DNA from: Paracoccus sp. IB05
GTDB lineage: Bacteria; Pseudomonadota; Alphaproteobacteria; Rhodobacterales; Rhodobacteraceae
Direction of reading: 5' to 3'
Assembly: GCF_016405985.1 (NCBI RefSeq)
Contig: NZ_JAEFCF010000026.1
Span: 1-64,000 of the forward strand
Length of the DNA stretch: 64,000 bases
The notes beneath the pieces were generated by a model. The model was not told the origin of the DNA. It saw only the letters and a list, made by a program, of their open reading frames with translations, and did no database searches. Position 1 is the stretch's first letter; each line of letters begins with the position of its first letter. Both the position numbers and the translations under genes were made by a program. Shown here in pieces: positions 8,411-18,030 of the stretch.

Positions 8411-9667
8411 TCAATGCAGGTTCGGTTGGGCGCCCATGCCCTTTTCGTCGATCATCAGCCCCTTGCGGAACCGGTCGAACCGATAGGCGGTCGCCACGGA
8501 ATGCGGTTGGTCATTGGCGAGCAGATGCGCAAAGCACCAGCCGCTTGCGGGCGTTGCCTTGAACCCGCCATAGCACCAGCCGCCATTGAAATAGAGCCCG
8601 TCGATATCGGTCTTGTCGATGATGGGCGAGCCATCCATCGACATATCCATGATACCGCCCCAGATCCGCAGAAGGCGCGCGCGCCCGATCATCGGCATGA
8701 TCGACATGCCGCCCTCGCAGACGTCTTCCACGACCGGAAGATTGCCACGCTGGGCATAGGTATTATAGCCGTCGATATCGCCGCCAAATACCAGACCGCC
8801 CTTGTCGGACTGGCTGACATAGAAATGGCCCGCGCCATAGGTGATCACGCCCGGCAGCACCGGCTTCAGCCCTTCCGAGACGAAGGCCTGCAGCACATGG
8901 CTTTCGATCGGCAGGCGGTGGATGCCGGCCTGCGCCATGACTTTGCCCGACGACCCGGCGACCGCGCAGCCGATCTTGTTTGCGCCGATGAACCCGCGCG
9001 TGGTCTCGACCCCCAGCACCTTGCCGTTCTCGATCTTAAACCCGGTGACTTCGCAATTCTGGATAATGTCGACGCCGCGCTGATCGGCGCCGCGCGCATA
9101 GCCCCAGGCGACCGCATCATGGCGCACGGTGCCACCACGCGGTTGCAACAGGCCGCCTTTGATCGGGAAACGCGCATTGTCGAAGTTCAGGAAGGGCGCC
9201 AGTTTGCGCACGCCTTCCTGGTCCAGCAGCTCGGCATCGACCCCGTTCAGCCGCATCCCGTTGCCGCGACGGCGGAAGGCATCGCGCTGTGCATCGGTAT
9301 GGCAGAGGTTCAGCACGCCGCGCTGGCTGACCATGGCGTTATAGTTGAAATCCTGCTCGAGATTTTCCCACAGCTTCATGGAAAACTCATAGAACGGCTC
9401 ATTGCCATCAAGCAGATAGTTCGACCGGATGATCGTCGTGTTGCGGCCCACATTGCCGCCGCCGATCCAGCCCTTTTCCAGCACGGCGACATTCGCCTTG
9501 CCGAAGATCTTCGCCAGGTAATAGGCGGTCGCAAGACCGTGGCCACCGCCACCTATGATAATGATATCATAGTGTTTCTTCGGCTCCGGGTCGCGCCATG
9601 CGGGCGTCCAGCCTTTATGGCCCGTCAGGGCCTCTTTGATCACTTTGAAGCCTGAATACCGCATCAT
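8411..9667 (-). CDS. soxB: sarcosine oxidase beta subunit
   Basis: The 418-residue flavoprotein has the DAAO-type FAD motif YDIIIIGGGGHGLATAYYLA at about residues 33-52, followed by GGGNVGRNTTIIRSNYL, a signature of the beta subunit of heterotetrameric sarcosine oxidase. His183 in TVRHDAVAWGY matches the position where FMN is covalently attached in characterised enzymes. It carries the site of sarcosine oxidation. Two consecutive ATGs (9667 and 9664) can start the protein. It is the first gene of soxBDAG, and its promoter region is shared with the divergent lacI-type gene. Confidence 0.96.
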   Translation of the reverse strand: MMRYSGFKVIKEALTGHKGWTPAWRDPEPKKHYDIIIIGGGGHGLATAYYLAKIFGKANVAVLEKGWIGGGNVGRNTTIIRSNYLLDGNEPFYEFSMKLWENLEQDFNYNAMVSQRGVLNLCHTDAQRDAFRRRGNGMRLNGVDAELLDQEGVRKLAPFLNFDNARFPIKGGLLQPRGGTVRHDAVAWGYARGADQRGVDIIQNCEVTGFKIENGKVLGVETTRGFIGANKIGCAVAGSSGKVMAQAGIHRLPIESHVLQAFVSEGLKPVLPGVITYGAGHFYVSQSDKGGLVFGGDIDGYNTYAQRGNLPVVEDVCEGGMSIMPMIGRARLLRIWGGIMDMSMDGSPIIDKTDIDGLYFNGGWCYGGFKATPASGWCFAHLLANDQPHSVATAYRFDRFRKGLMIDEKGMGAQPNLH

Positions 9668-9810
9668 ATCCCCGCGCCGAAACTTCAGCTCAGTGTCAGG
9701 ATTTTTACCGGCCCCACCCCTCTTGTTTCAGACAGCGACCCTTTCATTTCGGACATGTCACAAAATTCTGTCAGCGGGGTAACGGATCCCGGGACCAGGT
9801 CATAATGACA

Positions 9811-9842
9811 GACGTATATCAGAAAATGATTGACGTATGTCA
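9811..9842. promoter_or_regulatory. repeated operator-like sites upstream of the LacI-type gene
   Basis: GACGTATATCA (9811-9821) and GACGTATGTCA (9832-9842) are direct repeats 21 bp apart, about two helical turns. The second is part of TGACGTATGTCA, with TGAC/GTCA arms. The position just before the regulator fits a binding site for that regulator or another dimeric repressor. Binding is inferred. Confidence 0.5.
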
Positions 9843-9878
9843 TTTCCTCATCTCTTCTGCGGGCGGGAGGAGAATCAA

Positions 9879-10967
9879 ATGCGCAAGCCGACGCTGCAGG
9901 ATGTGGCGCGGGCTGCGGGCGTGAGCTACGCGACTGCGGACCGGGTTCTCAATGAGCGCGGCAATGTCGCCGAGAAATCCACGCGCCGGGTCCTGCACGC
10001 CATCGAAACGCTCGGGTATGAGCGCGATCTCCATGCCGCGAATCTGTCGCGCGGGCGCATCTATCATTTCCGTTTCCTGCTGCCGGGCGGCGATCACAGC
10101 TTCTTTCGCGCCCTGCGCCAGGCGGTTGACGCCGAGGCCTCTGCCCGCCGCACCGACCGCGTCCGTTTCACCCTGACCGAGGTGCCAACGCTTGATTCCG
10201 ACGCGCTGGCACGCGCTCTGGAACAGCTGCCGCGCGATTGCGATGCCGTGGCGGTGGTGGCAACCGAGACGCCGAGAATAGCCGAGGCCATCGGCGCGCT
10301 GTGCGAAGCGCGCATTCCGGTGGTGACGCTGGTGGGCGACGCCGCGCCTGATCTGCGCGCGGCCTATGTCGGCATCGACAATCAGATGGCCGGGCGCACC
10401 GCCGGGCGCCTGATCCGGATGGCCCATATTGCGCGACCAGTCTCTTCGCCCGGGCTGATCCTGCCGGTGATCGGTGCGCTCAGCGCACGCGACCACCGTG
10501 ACCGGCTGGAAGGCGCGCGCCTTGTGCTTGAAGGCGGGCCGCAGCTTATGGCCCCTGTCGTGGTGGATGACCGCCCCGACCTGATGCGGCTGCGCGTGAC
10601 GGAGGCGCTGGAACAGGAACCCGGCATCACCGGCATTTATTCCATCGGCGCCGGCAATCGCGGGCTGATCGAGATCCTCGCGCAAAGGCCCGATGAACGC
10701 CCCTTCACCATCATGCATGATCTGACGCCCACCACGCGCGGCGGACTTGAAGCTGGCCTTGTCGATGCGGTGATCGACCAGAAACCGGCCCAGGAGGTCG
10801 CGCTGTCGGTCGATGTGATGAAGGCGCTCTCGGACGGGCGCGAGCTTCCCGACCCGACGCGCGACATCACGCCGACCATCTTTCTGAAAGACAACCTGCC
10901 TGCGGCATTGCCCGCGCCCCCGGCTGACCTTCAGCCTGCCCTTATGTCCACAGGAGACCCCCGTTGA
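9879..10967 (+). CDS. LacI-family transcriptional regulator of the sugar operon
   Basis: The 362-residue protein opens with a LacI helix-turn-helix ([20 protein letters not shown], then [19 protein letters not shown]) followed by a periplasmic-binding-protein-like sugar sensor domain. The ATG at 9879 has a perfect GGGAGGAG site, so the 14-codon upstream extension is rejected. Its stop overlaps the xylA start (TTGA), so regulator and operon are co-transcribed and translationally coupled. The inducer is presumably a pentose or a pentose derivative. Family call is firm; the ligand is inferred. Confidence 0.9.
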   Translation: MRKPTLQDVARAAGVSYATADRVLNERGNVAEKSTRRVLHAIETLGYERDLHAANLSRGRIYHFRFLLPGGDHSFFRALRQAVDAEASARRTDRVRFTLTEVPTLDSDALARALEQLPRDCDAVAVVATETPRIAEAIGALCEARIPVVTLVGDAAPDLRAAYVGIDNQMAGRTAGRLIRMAHIARPVSSPGLILPVIGALSARDHRDRLEGARLVLEGGPQLMAPVVVDDRPDLMRLRVTEALEQEPGITGIYSIGAGNRGLIEILAQRPDERPFTIMHDLTPTTRGGLEAGLVDAVIDQKPAQEVALSVDVMKALSDGRELPDPTRDITPTIFLKDNLPAALPAPPADLQPALMSTGDPR

Positions 10968-12280
10968 GCGGTTATTTCGACTCCATCGCCCCGGTGAAAT
11001 TTGCCCCCGAAACTGCCCATGAGGCCGGGGCTCTCGCCTATCATCACTACAACCCCGATGAAATCGTGCTGGGCAAGCGGATGGAGGATCACCTTCGCTT
11101 CGCCGTCGCCTACTGGCATTCCTTTGCCTGGGAAGGCGGCGACCCCTTTGGCGGCCGCACCTTTGACCGCCCCTGGTTCCCCGCCGATACGATGGCGCTG
11201 GCAAAGCAGAGGGCAGATGAGGCGTTCGACCTCTTCCGCATCCTCGGCGTGCCATATTACTGTTTCCACGACCATGATGTCCGCCCCGAAGGCGCAACCT
11301 TGCGCGAAAGCCGCGCCCGGCTTGAAGAAATCGCCGATTATTTCCAGGCGAAGATGGAGGCAGGCGGGCCCAAACTCCTCTGGGGCACCGCCAACCTCTT
11401 TACCAATCGCCGCTATATGTCGGGCGCGGCCTCGAACCCCGACCCGGATGTCTTCGCCTATTCCGCGTCCATCGTGCGCGGCGTGATGGAGGTGACGCAT
11501 CGCCTCGGCGGTGAAAACTACGTCCTCTGGGGCGGTCGCGAGGGCTATGAAACGCTTCTGAACACCGATCTCGGCCAGGAGCTTGACCATATGGGTCGCT
11601 TCCTGAACCTGGTGGTCGAGCATAAGCACAAGATCGGCTTCAAAGGCACCATCCTGCTGGAGCCGAAACCGAAGGAGCCGACCAAGCATCAATACGACTA
11701 TGACGTCGCCACCTGCTACGGCTTCCTCAAGCGCTATGGGCTTGAAAATGAGGTGAAACTCAATATCGAACAGGGTCACGCGATCCTTGCGGGTCACAGT
11801 TTCGAACATGAGCTGGCGATGGCGCGGACGCTGGGGCTGCTCGGCTCCATCGACATGAACCGCAATGATTACCAGTCGGGCTGGGATACCGATCAGTTCC
11901 CGAACAATGTGCCTGAAATCGCGCTGGCCTATTATGAGGTGCTGAAAGACGGCGGCTTCACCACGGGTGGCACCAATTTCGACGCGAAAATCCGCCGCCA
12001 GTCGCTGGATGCGGAAGACCTCGTTGCCGCCCATGTCGGCGCGATGGATGTCTGCGCGCGGGGCCTCAAGGCGGCGGCGAAGATGCTGGAAGAGGGCCGG
12101 CTCGAGGCCGCCCGTGCGGCAAGGTACAAAGGCTGGCAGAGCGCGGATGCCCAGGCGATGCTGGGCAAGTCCGCGACCCTCGCTTCGATTGCCGATGCGG
12201 CAGAGGCCGCCGGGCTCGACCCGCAGCCGGTTTCGGGGCGGCAGGAAATTCTGGAAAATCTGGTTAATCGCTACGTCTGA
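10964..12280 (+). CDS. xylA: xylose isomerase
   Basis: The 438-residue enzyme converts D-xylose to D-xylulose in the cytosol. Diagnostic segments are [25 protein letters not shown] with the catalytic His/Asp near residues 102-105, [17 protein letters not shown] carrying metal ligands, and [19 protein letters not shown]. The length is that of class II xylose isomerases. It begins with TTG at 10964, preceded by CAGGAG and overlapping the regulator's stop codon; an inefficient start may keep the level modest. It heads a co-oriented run through to xylB. Confidence 0.95.
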   Translation: MSGYFDSIAPVKFAPETAHEAGALAYHHYNPDEIVLGKRMEDHLRFAVAYWHSFAWEGGDPFGGRTFDRPWFPADTMALAKQRADEAFDLFRILGVPYYCFHDHDVRPEGATLRESRARLEEIADYFQAKMEAGGPKLLWGTANLFTNRRYMSGAASNPDPDVFAYSASIVRGVMEVTHRLGGENYVLWGGREGYETLLNTDLGQELDHMGRFLNLVVEHKHKIGFKGTILLEPKPKEPTKHQYDYDVATCYGFLKRYGLENEVKLNIEQGHAILAGHSFEHELAMARTLGLLGSIDMNRNDYQSGWDTDQFPNNVPEIALAYYEVLKDGGFTTGGTNFDAKIRRQSLDAEDLVAAHVGAMDVCARGLKAAAKMLEEGRLEAARAARYKGWQSADAQAMLGKSATLASIADAAEAAGLDPQPVSGRQEILENLVNRYV

Positions 12281-12305
12281 GCGCCAGCCCTGGGGAGGAA
12301 AGACC

Positions 12306-13358
12306 ATGAAGACGATCAAAGGGCCGGGACTGTTTCTCGCGCAATTCGCAAGCGATGCGGCGCCGTTCAACTCCTGGGACAGCATCACGAAATGGGCCGC
12401 CGATATCGGCTATAAAGGTGTCCAGGTGCCCAGCTGGGACGGGCGGCTGATCGATCTCGACCGCGCCGCCTCCAGCAAGGATTACTGCGACGAGTTCAAG
12501 GGCGTGGCCGAGGCGAATGGCGTCGTTGTGACCGAGCTTTCGACCCATCTCCAGGGCCAGCTGGTCGCGGTGCATCCGGCCTATGACGAGGGCTTTGACG
12601 GCTTTGCCGCGCCGCATGTGCGCGGCAATCCGAAGGCACGCCAGGAATGGGCCGTGATCCAGGTGAAAAACGCGCTGACCGCCAGCAAACATATGGGGCT
12701 GACGGCCCAGGCGTCGTTTTCCGGCGCGCTGGCCTGGCCCTATGTCTACCCCTGGCCACAGCGCCCGGCTGGCCTTGTGGAAACGGCGTTCGACGAGCTG
12801 GCGCGACGCTGGAAGCCGATCCTCGACCATGCAGACGACTGCGGTGTCGATATCTGCTATGAGATCCACCCCGGCGAAGACCTGCATGACGGCATCACCT
12901 ATGAGATGTTTCTGGAACGCACCGGCAACCATCCCCGGGCCTGCATGCTTTACGATCCCTCGCATTACGTGCTGCAATGCCTGGATTATCTGGACAATAT
13001 CGACATTTACCGCGACCGTATCCGGATGTTCCATGTCAAGGATGCCGAGTTCAACCCGACCGGCCGCCAGGGGGTCTATGGCGGCTTTCAGTCATGGGTG
13101 AACCGGGCCGGGCGGTTCCGCAGCCTTGGCGATGGCCAGGTCGATTTCGGCGCGGTGTTCTCCAAAATGGCGGCGAATGATTTCGACGGCTGGGCGGTCG
13201 TGGAATGGGAATGCGCGATCAAGCATCCGGAAGACGGCGCGCGCGAAGGGGCCGAGTTCGTGAAACACCACATCATCCGCGTGACCGACAAAGCGTTTGA
13301 CGATTTCGCGGATGGTGGCACTGATGAAGCCGCGAACCGCCGTATGCTCGGGCTTTGA
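12306..13358 (+). CDS. sugar isomerase/epimerase-like TIM-barrel protein
   Basis: The 350-residue protein belongs to the xylose isomerase-like/AP endonuclease family 2 TIM barrels. Candidate metal-site residues lie in ICYEIHPGEDLHD, MLYDPSHYVLQ, MFHVKDAEF and VVEWECAIKHP. The ATG at 12306 has a strong GGGAGGAA site. Family members include epimerases, isomerases such as IolE-like dehydratases, and lyases acting on 3-keto-glycosides. It is placed directly before a Gfo/Idh/MocA oxidoreductase in a pentose operon. The specific reaction cannot be named; see the finding on this pair. Confidence 0.82.
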   Translation: MKTIKGPGLFLAQFASDAAPFNSWDSITKWAADIGYKGVQVPSWDGRLIDLDRAASSKDYCDEFKGVAEANGVVVTELSTHLQGQLVAVHPAYDEGFDGFAAPHVRGNPKARQEWAVIQVKNALTASKHMGLTAQASFSGALAWPYVYPWPQRPAGLVETAFDELARRWKPILDHADDCGVDICYEIHPGEDLHDGITYEMFLERTGNHPRACMLYDPSHYVLQCLDYLDNIDIYRDRIRMFHVKDAEFNPTGRQGVYGGFQSWVNRAGRFRSLGDGQVDFGAVFSKMAANDFDGWAVVEWECAIKHPEDGAREGAEFVKHHIIRVTDKAFDDFADGGTDEAANRRMLGL

Positions 13359-13374
13359 GGGGGGATCTGACACC

Positions 13375-14508
13375 ATGACAAAGATCAGACTGGGGATGGT
13401 CGGCGGCGGCAAGGATGCCTTTATCGGCGGCGTCCACCGGATCGCGGCGCGCATCGATGGCGAATATGACCTGGTCGCCGGCGCGCTGTCTTCGACGCCG
13501 GAACGGGCGCTGGAAAGCGGGCTGGCGCTCGGGCTGGCGGCGGATCGGTCCTATGGCAGTTATGAAGAGATGGCCGAACGCGAGGCCGCGCGTGAGGATG
13601 GCATCCGCGCCGTGTCCATCGTGACGCCGAACCATATGCATGCCGGCCCCGCGATGGCCTTTCTGAACCGCGGCATCCATGTGATTTGCGACAAGCCGCT
13701 GACCGCCACGATGGACCAGGCGCGCGACCTCGAGGCTGCGGTCAAAGCATCAAAAGCGCTCTTCATCCTGACCCATAATTACACCGGCTATCCGATGATC
13801 CGCCAGGCGCGGGACATGGTGGCCTCGGGCGAGCTGGGGAAGATTCGCGTCGTTCAGGTCGAATATGCCCAGGACTGGCTGACCGAAGCCGCAGATGACA
13901 GCAACAAACAGGCAGACTGGCGCACCGACCCCGCGCGCTCGGGCGCAGGCGGCGCGATTGGCGATATCGGCACCCATGCCCATAACCTCGCCTGTTTCGT
14001 GACCGGGCTGGCGGTGGAAAGCCTTGCCGCCGATCTGCAAAGCTTTGTCCCCGGGCGCCGGGTCGATGACAATGCCAATATCCTTCTCAGGATGCAGGGC
14101 GGTGCGCGCGGCGTGCTCTGGTGCAGCCAGGTGGCGCCGGGCTGCGAAAACGGGCTGCGGCTGCGCGTCTTTGGCGAAAAAGGCGGGCTGGAATGGAGCC
14201 AGGAGGATCCGAATTACCTCTGGCACACCCCCTTTGGCGCGGCCAAACGCCTCGTGACCCGGCGCGGCGCCGGGGCGAATGCGGCGGCGAATGCCGTCAG
14301 CCGCACCCCGGGCGGCCATCCCGAGGGCTATCTCGAAGGGTTCGCCAATCTCTATACCGAGGCCGCCCGCGCCATTCGCGCGGCAGACAGCGGCCAGATC
14401 CCGGATACCGGCCTTCTGCCGGGGATTGCGGCCGGGATGGACGGGATGCGCTTTATCGACGCCGCGATCCGCTCGTCCCGGGCCGATGCCGCATGGGTGG
14501 CGCTGTGA
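13375..14508 (+). CDS. Gfo/Idh/MocA family NAD(P)-dependent oxidoreductase
   Basis: The 377-residue protein has an N-terminal Rossmann fold (RLGMVGGGKDAFIGGVHRIA), the VTPNHMHAGPAM and CDKPLT segments typical of the family, and the C-terminal substrate motif GAIGDIGTHAHNLA. These enzymes oxidise or reduce a secondary alcohol on a sugar or cyclitol ring. The start at 13375 lies 16 bp after the TIM-barrel gene, and its stop overlaps the GTG start of the ABC ATPase. The substrate is unknown; the context suggests a pentose, a glycoside or a related polyol. Confidence 0.88.
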   Translation: MTKIRLGMVGGGKDAFIGGVHRIAARIDGEYDLVAGALSSTPERALESGLALGLAADRSYGSYEEMAEREAAREDGIRAVSIVTPNHMHAGPAMAFLNRGIHVICDKPLTATMDQARDLEAAVKASKALFILTHNYTGYPMIRQARDMVASGELGKIRVVQVEYAQDWLTEAADDSNKQADWRTDPARSGAGGAIGDIGTHAHNLACFVTGLAVESLAADLQSFVPGRRVDDNANILLRMQGGARGVLWCSQVAPGCENGLRLRVFGEKGGLEWSQEDPNYLWHTPFGAAKRLVTRRGAGANAAANAVSRTPGGHPEGYLEGFANLYTEAARAIRAADSGQIPDTGLLPGIAAGMDGMRFIDAAIRSSRADAAWVAL

Positions 14509-16016
14509 CCACACCCGTTCTCGCCCTGAACGGCGTCAGCCGCAGTTTCGGCCCGATCGAGGTGCTGCATGGCATCTCGATCGCGCTGGCCCCGGGCCGC
14601 GTCCATGCGCTGATCGGCGAGAATGGCGCGGGGAAATCCACGACGATGAAGATCCTCGCGGGCTATCAGCCGCCGTCCTCAGGCGAGGTTCTGCTGGACG
14701 GTCGCGCGGTTGCCTTCGCCACCATGGGTGAGGCCGAGGCTGCGGGGATCTCGATGATCCACCAGGAATTCAACCTGGCCGAGCAGCTGACCGTCGAGGA
14801 AAACATCTTCCTTGGCCGCGAGCTGAAACGCGGCCTCTTCCTCAACAAAGCCGCGATGCGGGCCGAGGCCAGGACGCTTCTGGACCGGCTGCAATGCCGG
14901 GTCGCGACGGATCGCCCGATCTCGAGCCTGTCGAATTCCGACAAGCAGATGGTCGAAATCGCGAAAGCCCTGTCGCGCGAGACCCGCGTCCTGATTATGG
15001 ACGAGCCGACCGCGGTGCTGACCAAGGCCGAAACCAGGATTCTGATAGACCAGGTCCGGGCGCTCAGGGCCGCCGGCACGGCCATTCTCTTCACCTCGCA
15101 CAAGCTCGACGAGGTGAAAGAGATTGCAGACGACCTGACCATCATGCGCGATGGCGCGGTGGTCTATTCCGGCCCCGCCGATGCGATGGACGAACATGGC
15201 ATGGCCGAAGCAATGGTCGGGCGCGAGATGTCGCAGCTTTACCCCGCCAAAGACGGCACCCCCGGCGAGATCGTGCTGGAAGTCTCTGGCCTGACAGTGC
15301 CGGGCTTCGCCGAAGATATCAGCTTCAGCCTGCGCGCGGGCGAGATCCTCGGCATTGCCGGGCTGATCGGTTCGGGGCGGACCGAGACATTCGAGGGCCT
15401 AGCTGGGCTGCGCCCTGCCACCGGTTCGGTCAAAGTCAAAGGCCGCGCGGTCACCATCCGCCACAACTGGGAGGCGCTGGAGCTTGGCCTGTGCTACCTG
15501 ACCGAAGACCGCAAGATGCGCGGACTGCTGTTGCAAAAGGGGATGCGTGAGAACCTCACCCTCCAGGCCCTGCACCGGTTCTCGCATGGGCTGCTGGATC
15601 AGCGCGCCGAAGAGGCGGCGCTTGACCAGGCGATCCGCGATTTCGACATTCGTGGCGCGCGCGGGATCAATGTCGGCCATCTGTCCGGCGGCAATCAGCA
15701 AAAGCTGCTCTTCGCGAAAACCATGCTCTCGGACCCGCAGATCATCGTGATCGACGAGCCGACCCGCGGCATCGACATCGGCACCAAACAACAGATGTAC
15801 GACTTCATCCGCCGCCTTGCCCGCGAGGGCCGCGCCATCGTGGTGATCTCCTCGGAAATGCAGGAGGTCATCGGCCTTGCCGACCGCGTTCTGGTGATGC
15901 GGCAGGGCCGGATCCAGGGCGAGGTGACCGGCGATACCATCACTGAGGACGCCATCGTGCGCCTCGCCATGGGGGTCGGCCAGGCCGCCCCTCTCGCAAA
16001 GGAGTTACAGGAATGA
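14505..16016 (+). CDS. sugar ABC transporter ATP-binding protein, two fused ABC domains
   Basis: The 503-residue protein is a RbsA/XylG-type ATPase with two nucleotide-binding domains. The first has the P-loop GENGAGKST and the Walker B region LIMDEPTAVL; the second has a degenerate P-loop (GLIGSGRTE), the signature LSGGNQQK and IVIDEPTRGID. The GTG start at 14505 overlaps the oxidoreductase stop (GTGA) and is the only start in this frame near the junction. Its stop overlaps the permease start (ATGA). It energises sugar import with the two following products. Confidence 0.93.
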   Translation: MTTPVLALNGVSRSFGPIEVLHGISIALAPGRVHALIGENGAGKSTTMKILAGYQPPSSGEVLLDGRAVAFATMGEAEAAGISMIHQEFNLAEQLTVEENIFLGRELKRGLFLNKAAMRAEARTLLDRLQCRVATDRPISSLSNSDKQMVEIAKALSRETRVLIMDEPTAVLTKAETRILIDQVRALRAAGTAILFTSHKLDEVKEIADDLTIMRDGAVVYSGPADAMDEHGMAEAMVGREMSQLYPAKDGTPGEIVLEVSGLTVPGFAEDISFSLRAGEILGIAGLIGSGRTETFEGLAGLRPATGSVKVKGRAVTIRHNWEALELGLCYLTEDRKMRGLLLQKGMRENLTLQALHRFSHGLLDQRAEEAALDQAIRDFDIRGARGINVGHLSGGNQQKLLFAKTMLSDPQIIVIDEPTRGIDIGTKQQMYDFIRRLAREGRAIVVISSEMQEVIGLADRVLVMRQGRIQGEVTGDTITEDAIVRLAMGVGQAAPLAKELQE

Positions 16017-16999
16017 GTGTTGCGGCAGCTCCGGCGCGCCGGGTGCAGATGAGCGTGATCGGCCCGATCCTCGCGCTGGTGATCCTCGTGATCATGGGCG
16101 CGATGATGAACCCGAATTTCCTCGGCCTCGACAATATCACCAATGTTCTGGCGCGGTCGGCCTTTATCGGCATCATCGCGGTGGGGATGACCTTCGTGAT
16201 CACGGCAGGCGGGCTTGACCTCTCGGTCGGCTCGATGGCGGCGTTTATCGCCGGGCTGATGATCCTTGTGATGAACAAAATGCTGCCCTCGATGGGCGTG
16301 GGCGTGCCGATTGTCCTTGTGGGGATGCTGGTCGCACTTGGCGCCGGGATCATCGCGGGGCTGATCAATGGTCTTCTGATCACCCGGCTGGGGATCGAGG
16401 CCTTCATCGTCACGCTCGGCTCGATGGGGATCTATCGCAGCCTCGTCACCTGGCTTGCAGATGGCGGCACGCTGAGCCTCGATTTCGGCCTGCGCACCTT
16501 CTACCAGCCGGTCTATTACGGCGGCATTTTCGGCGTCACCTGGCCGATCATCGTCTTTGCTGTGGTGGTGATCCTCGGCGAATTGCTGATGCGCTCCACC
16601 GCCTTTGGCCGCCATTGCGCCGCCATCGGGTCAAATGACCAGGTGGCGAAATATTCATCCGTGCGCGTCGGCCGCGTGCGGCTTCTGACCTATGTGATGC
16701 TTGGCGCCCTCGTCGGGCTGGCCGTCATCATGTATGTGCCGCGCCTTGGCTCGGCCTCGTCCGCCACCGGCCTCCTGTGGGAGCTGGAGGCGATTGCCGC
16801 CGTCATCATCGGTGGCACGGCCCTCAAGGGCGGTTTCGGCCGCGTCTGGGGCACGGTTGTGGGGGTGCTGATCCTCGTGCTGATCGGCAATCTGCTGAAC
16901 CTGACGGATTACGTCTCGCCCTATCTGAACGGAGCAATCCAGGGCGCGATCATCGTTCTCGCTGTCGTTTTGCAGCGCGGAAGCAAAGCGGGCCAGTGA
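16013..16999 (+). CDS. sugar ABC transporter permease, RbsC/XylH type
   Basis: The 328-residue protein is strongly hydrophobic, with many predicted membrane segments. It has the GMTFVITAGGLDLSVGSMAA block and the cytoplasmic EAIAAVIIGGTALKGGFGRV block characteristic of CUT2-family permeases. A homodimer forms the membrane channel with the preceding ATPase. The four-base ATGA overlap with the ATPase gene indicates translational coupling. Confidence 0.94.
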   Translation: MSVAAAPARRVQMSVIGPILALVILVIMGAMMNPNFLGLDNITNVLARSAFIGIIAVGMTFVITAGGLDLSVGSMAAFIAGLMILVMNKMLPSMGVGVPIVLVGMLVALGAGIIAGLINGLLITRLGIEAFIVTLGSMGIYRSLVTWLADGGTLSLDFGLRTFYQPVYYGGIFGVTWPIIVFAVVVILGELLMRSTAFGRHCAAIGSNDQVAKYSSVRVGRVRLLTYVMLGALVGLAVIMYVPRLGSASSATGLLWELEAIAAVIIGGTALKGGFGRVWGTVVGVLILVLIGNLLNLTDYVSPYLNGAIQGAIIVLAVVLQRGSKAGQ

Positions 17000-17034
17000 C
17001 CCCTGGCCCAAAATTACTCAAGGGAGGAGAAACT

Positions 17035-17976
17035 ATGAAACATTTCGTATCGGCATTGGCGCTTGCGGTGGCGCTTGGCGGGCCGGCCCTGGCCCAGGAC
17101 ACCAAAGTGATCGGCGTGTCGATCCCGGCGGCGACCCATGGCTGGGCGGGCGGCATGAACTATTTCGCCAAAACCACGGTAGAGCGGCTGGAAGCCACCT
17201 ATCCCGAGCTGGATTTCGTGCTGGCGACCGCCTCGGACCCGGCCAAGCAGGTCAATGATATCGAAGACATGCTGGCCACCCGCAAGATCAGCGCGCTCGT
17301 CGTGCTGCCTTTTGAATCCGAGCCGCTGACCGGTCCGGTGCAGAATGTCAAAGCCTCGGGCGCCTGGGTGACCGTGGTCGACCGTGGTCTGGCGGTTGAC
17401 GGCATCGAAGACCTCTATGTCGCAGGCGACAATCCCGGCTTTGGCCGCGTCGCGGGCGAATTCATGAAATCCCACATGCCCGATGGCGGCAAGGTTGTCG
17501 TGCTGCGCGGCATCCCGACCACCATCGACAATGAGCGCCTCGAAGGCTTCCAGGGCGCCATTGAGGGCTCGGGGATCGAAGTTCTTGCCGCCGAACATGG
17601 CGACTGGAACCGCGACAAGAGCTTTACCGTGATGCAGGATTTCCTGTCGAAATATCCGGAAATCGACGCGGTCTGGGCCTCGGATGACGATATGGCGCTT
17701 GGCGCCCTGGCCGCGATCGAAGCCGCCGGCCGCAAAGACATCAAATTCGTGCTCGGCGGCGCCGGTATGAAAGAGATGATCAAGCGCACCATGGACGGCG
17801 ATGCGATGATCCCGGCCAATGTGACCTACCCGCCGTCGATGATCGCCACCGCAATCGAAATCACCGCGGTCGGCCTCGTCTCGCCGGCGCCGGTCTCGGG
17901 CGATTTCATCATCGGCTCGGTTCTGGTCACGCCGGACAATGCGGCCACCTTCTACTACCCCGACAGCCCGTTCTGA
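17035..17976 (+). CDS. periplasmic sugar-binding protein of the ABC transporter
   Basis: The 313-residue protein begins with a signal peptide (MKHFVSALALAVALGGPALA, likely cleaved after ALA) and continues as a cluster B sugar-binding protein (VIGVSIPAATHGWAGGM, VVDRGLAVDG, DDDMALGALAAIEAAG). It captures the sugar in the periplasm and delivers it to the permease. GGGAGGAG precedes the ATG at 17035. A stable hairpin follows its stop, a common way to raise the level of the binding-protein message. The substrate is inferred to be D-xylose or a related sugar from the flanking xylA and xylB. Confidence 0.92.
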   Translation: MKHFVSALALAVALGGPALAQDTKVIGVSIPAATHGWAGGMNYFAKTTVERLEATYPELDFVLATASDPAKQVNDIEDMLATRKISALVVLPFESEPLTGPVQNVKASGAWVTVVDRGLAVDGIEDLYVAGDNPGFGRVAGEFMKSHMPDGGKVVVLRGIPTTIDNERLEGFQGAIEGSGIEVLAAEHGDWNRDKSFTVMQDFLSKYPEIDAVWASDDDMALGALAAIEAAGRKDIKFVLGGAGMKEMIKRTMDGDAMIPANVTYPPSMIATAIEITAVGLVSPAPVSGDFIIGSVLVTPDNAATFYYPDSPF

Positions 17977-17986
17977 GGCATTACGA

Positions 17987-18012
17987 CCCCGGCCGGTTCG
18001 CGCCGGCCGGGG
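17987..18012 (+). other. stable intercistronic hairpin
   Basis: CCCCGGCCGG pairs perfectly with CCGGCCGGGG across a six-base loop between the binding-protein gene and xylB. No T run follows, so it more likely protects the upstream message or partly attenuates xylB than fully terminates. Confidence 0.65.
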
Positions 18013-18030
18013 CAATTCCATGAGGTGAAT

